Positions 16,670-25,487 are shown, counted from the stretch's first letter. The stretch is 64,000 nt of DNA from JAFGVL01 sp964546015 (GCA_964546015.1 CAZJHO010000007.1:1-64000); one strand, 5' to 3'. Notes: a model not told the origin generated them from the letters alone. Translations and numbers: made by a program.

Positions 16670-18025
16670 TTATTGAAAAAATTCGATTAATTCAGATGAA
16701 GAAACAACTTGCTGTTCACCTGTTTGCATATTTTTAAGCATCACTTTGTTGGCAAGCATTTCATCATCACCCACAATCGCTACAAATGGAATACCTTTAC
16801 TGTCAGCGTATGATAGTTGTTTTTTCATTTTGACTGCTTCAGGGTAAATTTCGGCAGCAACGCCTCTTTCGCGCAAGGCCTTAAGCCAAGGCAAAACATA
16901 TCGAATTTCTTTATTACCAAAGCAAACAAAGAGGATTTGCGTGTTATTCAATAAACCGATCGGATAGAGATTCAATTGATTCAAAACATCGTAAATACGG
17001 TCGGCACCAAATGAAATACCCACGCCGGAAATGCCTTCCAACCCAAAAACTCCCGTCAAATTATCATAACGACCGCCACCCGAAATACTTCCCATTTCTA
17101 CATCTTTGGCTTTCACTTCAAAGATAGCTCCGGTGTAATAATTTAATCCACGGGCGAGTGTAAGATCAAGTTCTATTTCATTTTTTACATTTAGGTTTTG
17201 AGCGAAATCGAAAATTGTTTCTAATTCTTCAATTCCTTTCATGCCGATTTCCGATGAGGCTAAGACGGCTTTTAATTGAGATAGTTTTTCTGTATTTGTT
17301 CCGCTTAGTTGCAAGATTGGTTGCAACTTTTGCACCGCATCGGCAGGAATTCCTTTATCTTGCAATTCTTTATTTATATTTTCAATACCGATTTTGTCCA
17401 GTTTATCAATTGCCACTGTGATGTCCACAATCTTATCCGCCTGACCGATAGTTTCCGAAATACCGCTCAAAATCTTTCGATTATTGATTTTGATTACCAC
17501 ATCAATTCCAAATCGGCGATAAACCTCATCAATTATTTGCACTAATTCCACTTCGTTGAGCAACGAATCACTACCTACTACATCGGCATCACATTGAAAA
17601 AACTCGCGGTAACGCCCTTTTTGCGGGCGGTCGGCACGCCAAACAGGCTGTATCTGATAGCGTTTAAACGGAAAACTGATTTCATTCCGATGTTGTACCA
17701 CAAAGCGAGCAAAAGGCACAGTAAGGTCATATCGCAAGCCTTTTTCCGAAATAGATGAAGTTAGTTTTATACTATTTTTTTCAGCCAATAGTTTTTCATC
17801 AGTACTACTTAAAAAATCACCCGAATTTAATATTTTGAAAAGCAACTTATCGCCTTCTTCACCATATTTTCCCATTAAAGTAGAAAGGTTTTCCATTGCC
17901 GGCGTTTCTATTTGCTGGAAACCATAAAGGCGGAAAATCGATTTAATAGTATCAAAAATATAATCTCGTTTCGCCATTTCGGCGGGCGAAAAGTCGCGTG
18001 TTCCTTTGGGTATGCTTGGTTTCAT
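16670..18025 (-). CDS. hisS: Histidyl-tRNA synthetase
   Basis: Class II aminoacyl-tRNA synthetase, 451 residues. Starts MKPSIPKGTRDFSP, the family's N-terminal signature. Motif 2 reads RPQKGRYREFFQCDADVVG, the histidine loop LARGLNYYTGAIFEV is intact, motif 3 is GVGISFGADRIYDVL, and the C-terminal anticodon-binding domain follows. Bacteroidota-type insertions account for the length over the ~420-residue enterobacterial enzyme. It lies between waaA and the HhH gene in a tight minus-strand operon. Confidence 0.97.
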   Translation of the reverse strand: MKPSIPKGTRDFSPAEMAKRDYIFDTIKSIFRLYGFQQIETPAMENLSTLMGKYGEEGDKLLFKILNSGDFLSSTDEKLLAEKNSIKLTSSISEKGLRYDLTVPFARFVVQHRNEISFPFKRYQIQPVWRADRPQKGRYREFFQCDADVVGSDSLLNEVELVQIIDEVYRRFGIDVVIKINNRKILSGISETIGQADKIVDITVAIDKLDKIGIENINKELQDKGIPADAVQKLQPILQLSGTNTEKLSQLKAVLASSEIGMKGIEELETIFDFAQNLNVKNEIELDLTLARGLNYYTGAIFEVKAKDVEMGSISGGGRYDNLTGVFGLEGISGVGISFGADRIYDVLNQLNLYPIGLLNNTQILFVCFGNKEIRYVLPWLKALRERGVAAEIYPEAVKMKKQLSYADSKGIPFVAIVGDDEMLANKVMLKNMQTGEQQVVSSSELIEFFQ

Positions 18026-18027
18026 AT

Positions 18028-18058
18028 TAGTTGAAAATTGAGAATTGAAAGTAGAGTA
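18028..18058. repeat. Short ATTGA(G/A)A tandem-like tract
   Basis: The 33-base space between hisS and waaA contains three near-copies of the unit tTGAaAATTGA/GAATTGAAA. Similar tracts are common in Bacteroidota intergenic DNA. No function can be assigned; the two genes appear to be co-transcribed across it. Confidence 0.35.
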
Positions 18059-19267
18059 TTATTGTGAGATTGTTTGTAATATCATTTCTGTTGCTCCTTT
18101 ATGGCTTTGTACAAATTCACTAGCTTTTTGTCCGGTAGTTTCATCTATAGAATTAAAAATAGTTTCCAACTCTGTATAATTAGAAATTGAAAAACCGCCT
18201 CCGTAAGTGATCAATCCACGAGCTTCGGCAAAGCGTTCATAATTTGGTCCCCATACCACAGGAACGCCATATACGGCAGCTTCCAATACATTGTGAATAC
18301 CTACACCAAAACCACCACCAATATAAGCAATATCGGCATATTGATAGACAGATGACAACATTCCGAAATTATCAATTATCAAATAATTGGCTGAAGATAC
18401 AGTATCTTCGATTGCTTGAGAATAACGCACAAAATTGTTTTGTAATTTTGACTCTATTTCAACAAGATGAGATTCATGTATTTCGTGCGGAGCGATAAGC
18501 AGTTTTGTGTCAGGATGTTTTTGTTGGTATTCGATCAATAAATCTTCGTCTTTTGCCCACGAACTGCCTGCTATAATCAGCTTTTGTCCATTCTTAAACG
18601 CTTCTACAATTGGTAAAGATTTTCGTTGTTCGGCAATTTCAATTACTCTATCAAAGCGAGTATCACCACAAACTTGTACCATATTTATGCCGATAGATTC
18701 CAATAACTGTTTCGACTCTTCATTTTGCACAAAAATGGTTTTAAATACATGCAACACTTTAGCATAACTTTTTCCATACCATTTAAAGAAAACTTGTTCT
18801 TTACGAAAGATTGCCGAAACAACAAAAGTGGGAATATTATTTTTTTTGCAAGCCAACAGAAAATGAATCCAAAATTCATATTTAACAAAAATAGCTTTTT
18901 GAATCTTTACCAACCGAAAAAACCGGCGTACATTTTTAGGTGTATCTAACGGGAGGTAGCAAATAAGGTCGGCACCGGTGTAGTTCTTACGCACTTCGTA
19001 TCCTGAAGGTGAAAAAAAAGTAAGTAATATTTTACACTCGGAATTTGCTTTTTTCAGGTTTTCCATAATTGGTCTTCCTTGTTCAAATTCACCTAACGAA
19101 GAGGCATGTACCCAAATGTATTCGGTGTTTTTATCTGCATTATTTTTTAAGTAATCAAAAACTGCATTTTGACCTTTGTATCTTTTTTTTGCTTTGGCAT
19201 TAAATTTTGATCCCAGAAAAATAATAGCTCCGTAACAGTAAATTCCCAGCGTATAAAGTAATTTCAT
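18059..19267 (-). CDS. waaA: 3-deoxy-D-manno-octulosonic acid (Kdo) transferase
   Basis: Inner-membrane glycosyltransferase that adds Kdo to lipid IVA in lipopolysaccharide core synthesis. The ATG at 19267 is the start; a TTG one codon upstream is less likely. The 402-residue protein has an N-terminal membrane anchor (LLYTLGIYCYGAIIFLGSKFNAKAKKRYKGQ), the GT30 donor part WVHASSLGEFEQGRP, and the C-terminal GGGFGVGIHNVLEAAVYGVPVVWGPNYERF. First gene of the probable operon with hisS, the HhH protein and ugd. Whether one or more Kdo residues are added cannot be told. Confidence 0.93.
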   Translation of the reverse strand: MKLLYTLGIYCYGAIIFLGSKFNAKAKKRYKGQNAVFDYLKNNADKNTEYIWVHASSLGEFEQGRPIMENLKKANSECKILLTFFSPSGYEVRKNYTGADLICYLPLDTPKNVRRFFRLVKIQKAIFVKYEFWIHFLLACKKNNIPTFVVSAIFRKEQVFFKWYGKSYAKVLHVFKTIFVQNEESKQLLESIGINMVQVCGDTRFDRVIEIAEQRKSLPIVEAFKNGQKLIIAGSSWAKDEDLLIEYQQKHPDTKLLIAPHEIHESHLVEIESKLQNNFVRYSQAIEDTVSSANYLIIDNFGMLSSVYQYADIAYIGGGFGVGIHNVLEAAVYGVPVVWGPNYERFAEARGLITYGGGFSISNYTELETIFNSIDETTGQKASEFVQSHKGATEMILQTISQ

Positions 19268-19285
19268 CAATCTATGAGTATATTA

Positions 19286-19326
19286 AAAAGCAAAATCCCT
19301 AAACAAACTTTGTCTAAGGGATTTGC
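19286..19326 (-). terminator. Terminator after porP/sprF
   Basis: Arms aaatccct (19293-19300) and agggattt (19317-19324), extended by gc/gc with one bulged A. Read on the minus strand it is followed by CTTTTTAATA. It lies between the porP stop and waaA, separating the two units. Confidence 0.75.
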
Positions 19327-19352
19327 AAATTTATAATATTCTTATTAAAAAA

Positions 19353-20306
19353 TTATCGGCAGAATCGTTTAGGTACACAGAATGTATAAGCTAACATAAT
19401 TTCGTGTGTTCCGTAATTATCATTACCAATAGTCATTTCATTGAAAAAGATGTTGGTTGCATAAGCAAATTGCCATTTCTTCACACGCAAACCTACAATT
19501 GGAATAATTGAGGAGGGCTTGCCCAAATCTTCATCAAAATTGTGTCTGTATGAAAGTTGTGCCCACCAACCGAAATCGTCCATCGCATTATTTTGTGTAT
19601 ATTTCAAATTCAAGTCGATTTGTTTGTTGGCATATTCATTATAAGTCAAATTAAAAGAAGGCTCTAATGAGCTTGCTTCATTAAAATGGAAAGTATTTCC
19701 GATAAAGAAGAATCCTGTAATCGGAGCTGTTGGTTCAATAGTACCTAAATGATCGGATTCATAAGGAATTAAATTTGTCCCGGAAAGTCCGGTAAAGAAG
19801 CCGTATGATTCATAATAAACTCCGACATTAGCATTTACTCTAAACTCACTAAAGGAAACATCAGCAGGATCATTCGGATTTCCGGTTGCATCGTATGATG
19901 CTTGGTTAGCCTTGATCGAAACCCCAAACGAAAGCTGTCTGTCCAGTAAAACATTTCTTAAATAACGGGCACCTTTACTCATCGGAATATGATATGCAAA
20001 GGTAGCTTGTCCGCCGATTTCACCAAAATTTGGAGTCCTGTCATTAAAAATATAACCGCCTAAACCGACATTACTGTCTGTTAATCTGGTACGAAAAGTA
20101 AGAGCTTGAGTAGCCGGACCGTCTTGTCCTATCCAGTTATTTTTTGTAGTAAGCATCAAATGCGAACACTTATCTGCACCGGCTATGGCAGGGTTAATTA
20201 AATAATAATTGAAATGGTATTGATCATAGATTATTTTCTCTTGCGCATTTACTCGCACAGTAAGTAAAATGAGAAAGATGAACAGAAATAAAGTAGTTTT
20301 TTTCAT
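19353..20306 (-). CDS. porP: Type IX secretion system membrane protein PorP/SprF
   Basis: Outer-membrane beta-barrel protein of the PorP/SprF family, 317 residues, with a cleavable signal peptide (hydrophobic stretch ending VNAQ). Family marks: YDQYHFNYYLINPAIAGAD near the start, the GGYIFNDRTPNFGEIGGQ block and the final HEIMLAYTFCVPKRF. PorP belongs to the type IX secretion core; SprF-type relatives work with individual large adhesins. In Bacteroidota such genes often follow a large cargo gene; here none does, and the closest T9SS gene is sprA at 36.8-44.1 kb. Either the machinery PorP or an orphan SprF-like paralogue. Confidence 0.88.
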   Translation of the reverse strand: MKKTTLFLFIFLILLTVRVNAQEKIIYDQYHFNYYLINPAIAGADKCSHLMLTTKNNWIGQDGPATQALTFRTRLTDSNVGLGGYIFNDRTPNFGEIGGQATFAYHIPMSKGARYLRNVLLDRQLSFGVSIKANQASYDATGNPNDPADVSFSEFRVNANVGVYYESYGFFTGLSGTNLIPYESDHLGTIEPTAPITGFFFIGNTFHFNEASSLEPSFNLTYNEYANKQIDLNLKYTQNNAMDDFGWWAQLSYRHNFDEDLGKPSSIIPIVGLRVKKWQFAYATNIFFNEMTIGNDNYGTHEIMLAYTFCVPKRFCR

Positions 20307-20385
20307 AAGTATTCAATCTTTTATCCTCTTTAGATTAAGGTGTTTTTATTAAGTAAAAGGTGTATTAGAGTTATAATTTAGGTTA

Positions 20386-20393
20386 CAAAGATA
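20386..20393 (-). promoter_or_regulatory. Promoter -7 box for porP/sprF
   Basis: Minus-strand TATCTTTG followed by TAAC, exact match to TAnnTTTG. It implies a leader of about 75 bases before the ATG at 20306. Confidence 0.6.
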
Positions 20394-20534
20394 TAAGAAT
20401 TTGTGAAAAAAAAATATTTCTTCCTCTAAAAAGACAATTTAAGAGTCTATTTTTTAGCTTTTTTCGGGAATATTTCTATTTGAAATAACTTAAATAATTG
20501 GTTTTTATTGTTTTCTGAACAATAAATTATCTGC

Positions 20535-20563
20535 TTTGTTTTCAATAAAACACACTATTTTTG
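20535..20563 (+). promoter_or_regulatory. Promoter for coaD
   Basis: TATTTTTG at 20556-20563 matches the -7 consensus; a TTTG at 20535-20538 lies 17 bases upstream as a possible -33 element. The coaD ATG follows 39 bases downstream. Confidence 0.55.
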
Positions 20564-20601
20564 TAGGCAGAAAAAACCTGAATAATTCTTTTCTTTAAAT
20601 T

Positions 20602-21057
20602 ATGATAAAAAGAGCTGTTTTCCCCGGTTCATTTGATCCTTTCACAATAGGACATTATTCCATTGTAAAAAGAGGATTGAATATGTTTGACGAAATAATC
20701 ATCGGAATTGGTATTAATCAAACCAAGCCACCTCTTTTTTCATTAGAAAAAAAGATGGATATTATCCGGCAAACTTTTTCAAATGAAAAGCGAATTAAAA
20801 TCAAAGATTATAATTCGCTCACTGTTGATTTTGCCAAATCTGAAAAAGCTGACTTTATTTTGCGCGGATTGCGTACCGTTGCTGATTTTGAATATGAGCG
20901 TGCTGCTGCAGATGCCAATTTCAAATTAAGCGGAATAGAGACTGTATTACTTTTTACAGAATCACAGTACTCTTTTATATCTTCATCGGTAGTACGCGAT
21001 CTGATCACTTTCGGAAAAGATATTTCGTCTTTTCTTCCCCCGAGTGTAAAAATTTAA
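20602..21057 (+). CDS. coaD: Phosphopantetheine adenylyltransferase
   Basis: Penultimate step of coenzyme A synthesis: transfers AMP from ATP to 4'-phosphopantetheine. At 151 residues it is the usual size. The nucleotidyltransferase signature is complete: FPGSFDP at 7-13 and TIGHYSIV with the (T/H)xGH motif at 15-18; later RGLRTVADFEYE and SFISSSVVRDL match the family. Its stop codon overlaps the converging mtnN stop by a few bases (21054-21057), so the two transcripts must run into each other. Confidence 0.97.
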   Translation: MIKRAVFPGSFDPFTIGHYSIVKRGLNMFDEIIIGIGINQTKPPLFSLEKKMDIIRQTFSNEKRIKIKDYNSLTVDFAKSEKADFILRGLRTVADFEYERAAADANFKLSGIETVLLFTESQYSFISSSVVRDLITFGKDISSFLPPSVKI

Positions 21058-21791
21058 GTAGAAAATTTTTCTTTGTACAAACGCACAAATTCTTTTATTA
21101 TTTGGTACGAATAATTGCCTACATGGGATTGTACAAATGTATTAAAATCGGATTCTATTGCTTTATCTGCCGTATCCGAAATGCTTCTGACAATACAATA
21201 AGGGACATTATAATCGCAGCAGATTTGTGCAGCGGCACTTCCTTGCATATCTACGCAAAGAATATTGGGCAATTCATCTAAAATCCGATTACGAGTTACT
21301 TCGTCCGAAATAAATTGATTCCCACTAGCAATATTTCCTTTGAAGATTCGAGGTTTCTTCCCTTGTATCGAAAGATTTTGAGAAGCTTCTACTGCAGCTT
21401 GATGAATTAGAAAAAGTAATTTATTATCTACATCAAAATATTTTCTATCAGTTAGTGGAATTGCGTAACGAGACATCATCGGGCGTGCATCCATATCATG
21501 CTGATATAATTTTTCACCAATTACAATATCTCCGATCTTGGGTGTGGGAGAAATGCTTCCTGATGCTCCGGTAAAAATAACTGCATCTACTTTATGTGTT
21601 AAAATCAAATCTGTCACAGTAGCTGCAGTTGCGACCAATCCCCAACGAGAAAAGACAACAACGATAGGTACACCATTTAATTCTCCTTCATAATAATTTC
21701 GACCTCCTGATTTTACTGTTTTCTCATGATTCATATTAGAAACGATTACACCGATTTCTTCCATCATGGCACCAACAATTCCGATTTTCAT
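21054..21791 (-). CDS. mtnN: MTA/SAH nucleosidase family protein
   Basis: Predicted 5'-methylthioadenosine/S-adenosylhomocysteine nucleosidase, 245 residues, of methionine salvage. It starts MKIGIVGAMMEEI with the catalytic-base Glu region at 11-12, has an FTGASGS loop and the catalytic-acid motif SISDTAD with Asp206. Unlike the E. coli enzyme, where the ribose-binding motif is VEME, here it reads VDMQ (residues 180-183), so the ribose-contacting Glu is Gln. Substrate preference is therefore less certain; other purine or futalosine-type nucleosidases share the fold. It follows glyS by 44 bases and is probably co-transcribed with it. Confidence 0.85.
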   Translation of the reverse strand: MKIGIVGAMMEEIGVIVSNMNHEKTVKSGGRNYYEGELNGVPIVVVFSRWGLVATAATVTDLILTHKVDAVIFTGASGSISPTPKIGDIVIGEKLYQHDMDARPMMSRYAIPLTDRKYFDVDNKLLFLIHQAAVEASQNLSIQGKKPRIFKGNIASGNQFISDEVTRNRILDELPNILCVDMQGSAAAQICCDYNVPYCIVRSISDTADKAIESDFNTFVQSHVGNYSYQIIKEFVRLYKEKFST

Positions 21792-21835
21792 AATTAAGAC
21801 TTAATGTTTAAGGACTTTATAGGTTAAATATGTTT

Positions 21836-23380
21836 TTATACAATCTTCTTAAACAATTCCTTCATCGAAACATGTTCATCAATAATCTTTGCTAAATCGG
21901 CAATAGCAACACGCTCTTGCTGCATAGTATCGCGATGGCGAATAGTAACACAATTGTCATTTAATGAATCATGATCAACGGTTACACAGAATGGTGTGCC
22001 AATAGCATCCTGACGACGATAGCGTTTGCCAATCGAATCTTTTTCATCGTATTGGCATCTGAAATCGAATTTTAAGTTATCAATAATTCGGCGTGCCAAT
22101 TCCGGAAGCCCATCTTTTTTTACCAACGGCATTACACATAATTTAACAGGAGCCAAAGCCGGAGGAAAATTCAATACTACGCGACTTTCACCCCCTTCCA
22201 ATTCTTCTTCTTGGTAAGCCGAAGCCATTACACTAAGGAACATACGGTCAACACCAATTGAAGTTTCGATTACATATGGCGTGTATGATTGATTTAGTTC
22301 CGGGTCGAAATATTTGATGTTTTTTCCCGAATATTTTTCATGGCTCGAAAGGTCGAAATCGGTACGAGAGTGAATACCTTCTACTTCTTTGAATCCGAAT
22401 GGCATCTCAAATTCGATATCGGTAGCCGCATTAGCGTAGTGTGCTAATTTATCGTGATCGTGGAAGCGATATTTGCTGTCGCCAAAACCAAGCACTTTAT
22501 GCCATTTCATACGGATTTGTTTCCAAGTATCAAACCATTCGAGCTCAGTACCCGGTTTTACAAAGAATTGCATTTCCATTTGCTCAAATTCGCGCATGCG
22601 AAAAATGAATTGGCGCGCTACAATTTCGTTGCGAAAAGCTTTCCCGATTTGCGCAATACCGAACGGAATACGCATACGCCCTGTCTTTTGCACATTTAAA
22701 TAGTTTACAAAAATACCTTGAGCGGTTTCAGGACGAAGATATACTTTCATGGCGCCGTCGGCAGTTGAACCCATTTCTGTACTGAACATCAGATTAAATT
22801 GGCGAACATCTGTCCAGTTTCTCGTGCCACTTATTGGACAAACAATTTCGTAATCAATAATGATTTGTTTTAATTCAGCTAGATCAGTGTCATTTAAAGC
22901 CTTTACAAAACGAGTGTGAATTTCGTTTTTCTTTGTCAGATATTCTTGTACGCGGCCATTAGTTTGAATAAACATTTTTTTATCAAACGATTCGCCGAAT
23001 TTTTTGGCTGCTTTGTCACATTCTTTCTCAACTTTATCATCGTATTTTGCCATTAATTCTTCGATAAGCACATCTGCGCGATAGCGTTTCTTTGAATCTT
23101 TGTTATCGATCAACGGATCGTTAAATGCATCCACATGTCCTGAGGCTTTCCAAGTGGTTGGATGCATAAAGATAGCAGCGTCAATACCTACTACATTTTC
23201 GTGCAAAAGCACCATGCTGTCCCACCAATATTTTTTGATATTGTTCTTAAGCTCAACACCGTTTTGACCATAATCATATACAGCACCCAATCCATCGTAA
23301 ATTTCACTTGAAGGAAATACAAACCCGTATTCTTTGCAGTGCGCAATCAGTTTCTTGAAAATATCTTCTTGTGAAGCCAT
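21836..23380 (-). CDS. glyS: Glycyl-tRNA synthetase (dimeric, single-chain type)
   Basis: Class II synthetase of the alpha2 eukaryote/archaea-like type, 514 residues. It starts with the ASQEDIFKKLIAHCKEYGFVFPSSEIYDGL region, has VGIDAAIFMHPTTWKASGHVDAF, the motif 2 block RNEIVARQFIFRMREFEQMEMQFF, and the C-terminal anticodon-binding domain ending HVSMKELFKKIV. It replaces the two-subunit GlyQ/GlyS form of enterobacteria. It has its own canonical promoter and leads an apparent glyS-mtnN unit. Confidence 0.97.
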   Translation of the reverse strand: MASQEDIFKKLIAHCKEYGFVFPSSEIYDGLGAVYDYGQNGVELKNNIKKYWWDSMVLLHENVVGIDAAIFMHPTTWKASGHVDAFNDPLIDNKDSKKRYRADVLIEELMAKYDDKVEKECDKAAKKFGESFDKKMFIQTNGRVQEYLTKKNEIHTRFVKALNDTDLAELKQIIIDYEIVCPISGTRNWTDVRQFNLMFSTEMGSTADGAMKVYLRPETAQGIFVNYLNVQKTGRMRIPFGIAQIGKAFRNEIVARQFIFRMREFEQMEMQFFVKPGTELEWFDTWKQIRMKWHKVLGFGDSKYRFHDHDKLAHYANAATDIEFEMPFGFKEVEGIHSRTDFDLSSHEKYSGKNIKYFDPELNQSYTPYVIETSIGVDRMFLSVMASAYQEEELEGGESRVVLNFPPALAPVKLCVMPLVKKDGLPELARRIIDNLKFDFRCQYDEKDSIGKRYRRQDAIGTPFCVTVDHDSLNDNCVTIRHRDTMQQERVAIADLAKIIDEHVSMKELFKKIV

Positions 23381-23422
23381 ATCAGATTAATCTTGTTTCA
23401 TGTTTATAAAATTAACAAGCCG

Positions 23423-23452
23423 CAAAGATACAATTATTTACAATTCCAGCAA
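23423..23452 (-). promoter_or_regulatory. Canonical Bacteroidota promoter for glyS
   Basis: Minus-strand TTG (23450-23452), 19 bases, then TATCTTTG (23423-23430). This is an exact fit to the TTG-N19-TAnnTTTG pattern, about 43 bases before the glyS ATG. Confidence 0.75.
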
Positions 23453-23490
23453 GCACTCGTATTCTTAACAAAAATATACCATAAAATACA

Positions 23491-23523
23491 AAAAATCCCG
23501 AAGTTGGTTCGCTTGGGATTTTT
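23491..23523 (-). terminator. Terminator after metF-DUF4834
   Basis: Arms aaaaatccc (23491-23499) and gggattttt (23515-23523), continued by aag/ctt with one bulge. The minus strand reads a T-run after the stem. It lies just after the stop of the small membrane protein gene and before the glyS promoter. Confidence 0.8.
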
Positions 23524-23537
23524 TTTAAGCCTAAATT

Positions 23538-23765
23538 CTATTTTACTTCCTCATATTCGGCATCTTCGGCTTCTGCTTTATCAAAAAATATTCGTTCAGT
23601 CTTATTTTGAGCAGATGATGTTGTTTTCGTGTAAGTTGTGGTTTTTATGGTTTTTCCAAAAGAGAATATTCCACGCAAAATAGTCATTACAATGCCGAAT
23701 GCGCTGCTAAGGATTATCAATCCTATTAGCAAGACAAAAATTAATATAAAGAATATAAAACTCAT
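23538..23765 (-). CDS. Small membrane protein, DUF4834-like
   Basis: A 75-residue protein with one strong hydrophobic helix at about 2-30 (MSFIFFILIFVLLIGLIILS), then a polar Thr/Ser-rich stretch and an acidic tail EAEDAEYEEVK. The ATG at 23765 was chosen; an upstream GTG frame would overlap metF. The layout matches small Bacteroidota proteins grouped as DUF4834, which carry a similar acidic end; that match is from memory. It follows metF by 19 bases and ends before a terminator, so it is likely co-transcribed. Function unknown. Confidence 0.65.
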   Translation of the reverse strand: MSFIFFILIFVLLIGLIILSSAFGIVMTILRGIFSFGKTIKTTTYTKTTSSAQNKTERIFFDKAEAEDAEYEEVK

Positions 23766-23784
23766 TAAACCCAATTCGAAAAAA

Positions 23785-24741
23785 TTAATAAATCGCTTTT
23801 GCGATTTTAGCAACACTGTCGGTTGCACTTAATGTGTAAAAATGCAAGCTTGGCACACCTTCTGCCATTAATTCTTTACACTGTTGAATACTCCATTCGA
23901 TTCCTACCTGTTTAGTTTCTTCATCTGTTCTACATTTGCGTAATTCGGTTGCAAGAGCTTCCGGAATAGAAGATCCGAAGATATGCGGGAGCACTTCCAA
24001 CTGGTTCATAAATACGATAGGTTTGATACCCGGAATGATAGGAATCGTAATGCCCTCTGTACGGCAACGAGCGACAAAATCAAAATATTTCTGATTATCG
24101 AAAAACATTTGAGTAACAACATAGTCGGCTCCCGCTTTTATTTTTTCTTTTAAATAAAAAATATCCGAATCCAACGACGGAGCATCGGCATGTTTTTCCG
24201 GATAGCCAGCTACTCCATATGAAAATGGCATAGTTGGTTTACTTGTCATTTCAGTGCCATCGATGTAAAAACCTTTGTTGTATTGATTTACTTGGGCTTG
24301 TAATTCGTTAGCGTAATTATGCCCTTCTCCATCAGAAATAAAGTTGGGTTCGAGTTTTCCTTTATCTCCTTGCAATAAAAGTAAATCGGTAATTCCCAAT
24401 ATTTCTAAATCGACCAATGCATATTCGGTTTCAACTTTCGTAAAACCGGCACAAATAATATGAGGAACTGTCGGAATACCATATCTTTGCTTAATAACGG
24501 CAGCAATGGCTACTGTCCCTGGACGCTTGCGTATGTTTTGTTTTATCACTTCGCCGGTATCAAGCGTGCGGTGTATAAACTCGCTATGGTGAGTAGTAAT
24601 GTTGATGTACTTAGGATTAAATTCAAATAATAAATCAATTTGCTTGAACAATCGATCAACGCCCGTTCCTTTTATTGGGGGTAAGAGTTCAAACGAAAAG
24701 GCTGTAGATTTACTATTATTTATTAGATCAATTACACTCAT
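23785..24741 (-). CDS. metF: 5,10-methylenetetrahydrofolate reductase
   Basis: FAD-dependent reduction of methylene- to methyl-tetrahydrofolate for methionine synthesis. From the ATG at 24741 the protein has 318 residues; the longer frame starts at a TTG inside the promoter. Family marks: FSFELLPP near the N-terminus (the catalytic Glu), NITTHHSEFIHRT, HIICAGFTKVETEY, LLLQGDKG, GADYVVTQMFFDN and IIPGIKPI. Methyl-THF supply ties it loosely to mtnN downstream. It leads a metF-DUF4834 transcript. Confidence 0.95.
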   Translation of the reverse strand: MSVIDLINNSKSTAFSFELLPPIKGTGVDRLFKQIDLLFEFNPKYINITTHHSEFIHRTLDTGEVIKQNIRKRPGTVAIAAVIKQRYGIPTVPHIICAGFTKVETEYALVDLEILGITDLLLLQGDKGKLEPNFISDGEGHNYANELQAQVNQYNKGFYIDGTEMTSKPTMPFSYGVAGYPEKHADAPSLDSDIFYLKEKIKAGADYVVTQMFFDNQKYFDFVARCRTEGITIPIIPGIKPIVFMNQLEVLPHIFGSSIPEALATELRKCRTDEETKQVGIEWSIQQCKELMAEGVPSLHFYTLSATDSVAKIAKAIY

Positions 24742-24762
24742 TCTTTGACTGAAAATTTTCCG

Positions 24763-24792
24763 CAAAAGTAGACAAATAAGCTAAAATCACAA
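24763..24792 (-). promoter_or_regulatory. Canonical Bacteroidota promoter for metF
   Basis: Minus-strand TTG (24790-24792), 19 bases, then TACTTTTG (24763-24770). Exact TTG-N19-TAnnTTTG fit, about 22 bases before the metF ATG. No S-box or similar riboswitch fits in this short leader. Confidence 0.75.
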
Positions 24793-24857
24793 AAGTCTCT
24801 TAATAGACAGGATTTTTATGCCGTTAATGCTTTTGATAAATTAGATGAATTTAATGT

Positions 24858-24890
24858 AAAAAAGACCGACTTTTTATACCAGTCTTTTGG
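24858..24890 (-). terminator. Terminator after the sigma factor gene
   Basis: Arms aaaagac (24860-24866) and gtctttt (24882-24888); on the minus strand the stem is followed by TTTTTTACATT. It starts only a few bases after the sigma gene stop at 24894. Confidence 0.75.
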
Positions 24891-24893
24891 CGG

Positions 24894-25487
24894 TTAATTT
24901 ATTTCAAGTTGAATTCCTTTTTCTTCTACAATTTTTCGCATATTAATCACCGCATAACGCATTCGACCGAGAGCTGTATTAATACTTATTCCTTCTTTTT
25001 CAGAAATTTCTTTAAAGCTAAGATCTTCATAGAATCGCATTCGAATCATTTCTTTCTGGTTTTCAGGCAAATATTCAACTAAGCGTACAACATCAGTTAG
25101 AATTTGCTCCCGCACCAATTCGTCTTCTACAGAAGTATTTGTTAAGCGAGAATTATTGAGCAAATCATACCCGAACTCTTCGCACGAAGATGTTTTTTCG
25201 TTTTGGATTTTACGAAAATAATCGATAATCAGATTATGTGCAATACGATTAATCCAAGCTAAGAACTTGCCGTTTTCGGTATAACGACCTTGCTTGATTG
25301 TAGTGATGGCTTTGATGAAAGTCTCTTGAAACACATCTTCGCAGACTTCTTTATTTCTTACATAAAAATAAATGTAGGAATATACACGACTTTTGTATCT
25401 TTTCAATAGAACTTCAAAAGCTTTGTTTTCCCCATCTGCATACAGTTTAACCAACTCTTCGTCGGCTAACAATAGATAACTTTTCAT
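24894..25487 (-). CDS. ECF-type RNA polymerase sigma factor
   Basis: A 197-residue sigma-70 family factor with only regions 2 and 4. Region 2 (about 25-95) contains DVFQETFIKAI and GKFLAWINRIAHNLIIDYFRK; region 4 (about 130-190) contains LPENQKEMIRMRFYEDLSFKEISEKEGISINTALGRMRYAV. No anti-sigma gene, TonB receptor or FecR-like gene is adjacent, so its signal is not evident from context. Single-gene transcript bounded by its own promoter and a terminator. The extra acidic linker (NEKTSSCEEFGYD...) between regions is long for an ECF factor. Confidence 0.9.
   Translation of the reverse strand: MKSYLLLADEELVKLYADGENKAFEVLLKRYKSRVYSYIYFYVRNKEVCEDVFQETFIKAITTIKQGRYTENGKFLAWINRIAHNLIIDYFRKIQNEKTSSCEEFGYDLLNNSRLTNTSVEDELVREQILTDVVRLVEYLPENQKEMIRMRFYEDLSFKEISEKEGISINTALGRMRYAVINMRKIVEEKGIQLEIN

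Noticed and set aside
23393..23683. 96-codon plus-strand frame before metF
   Set aside because: It crosses the glyS promoter, a terminator and the small membrane protein gene; no start signal.
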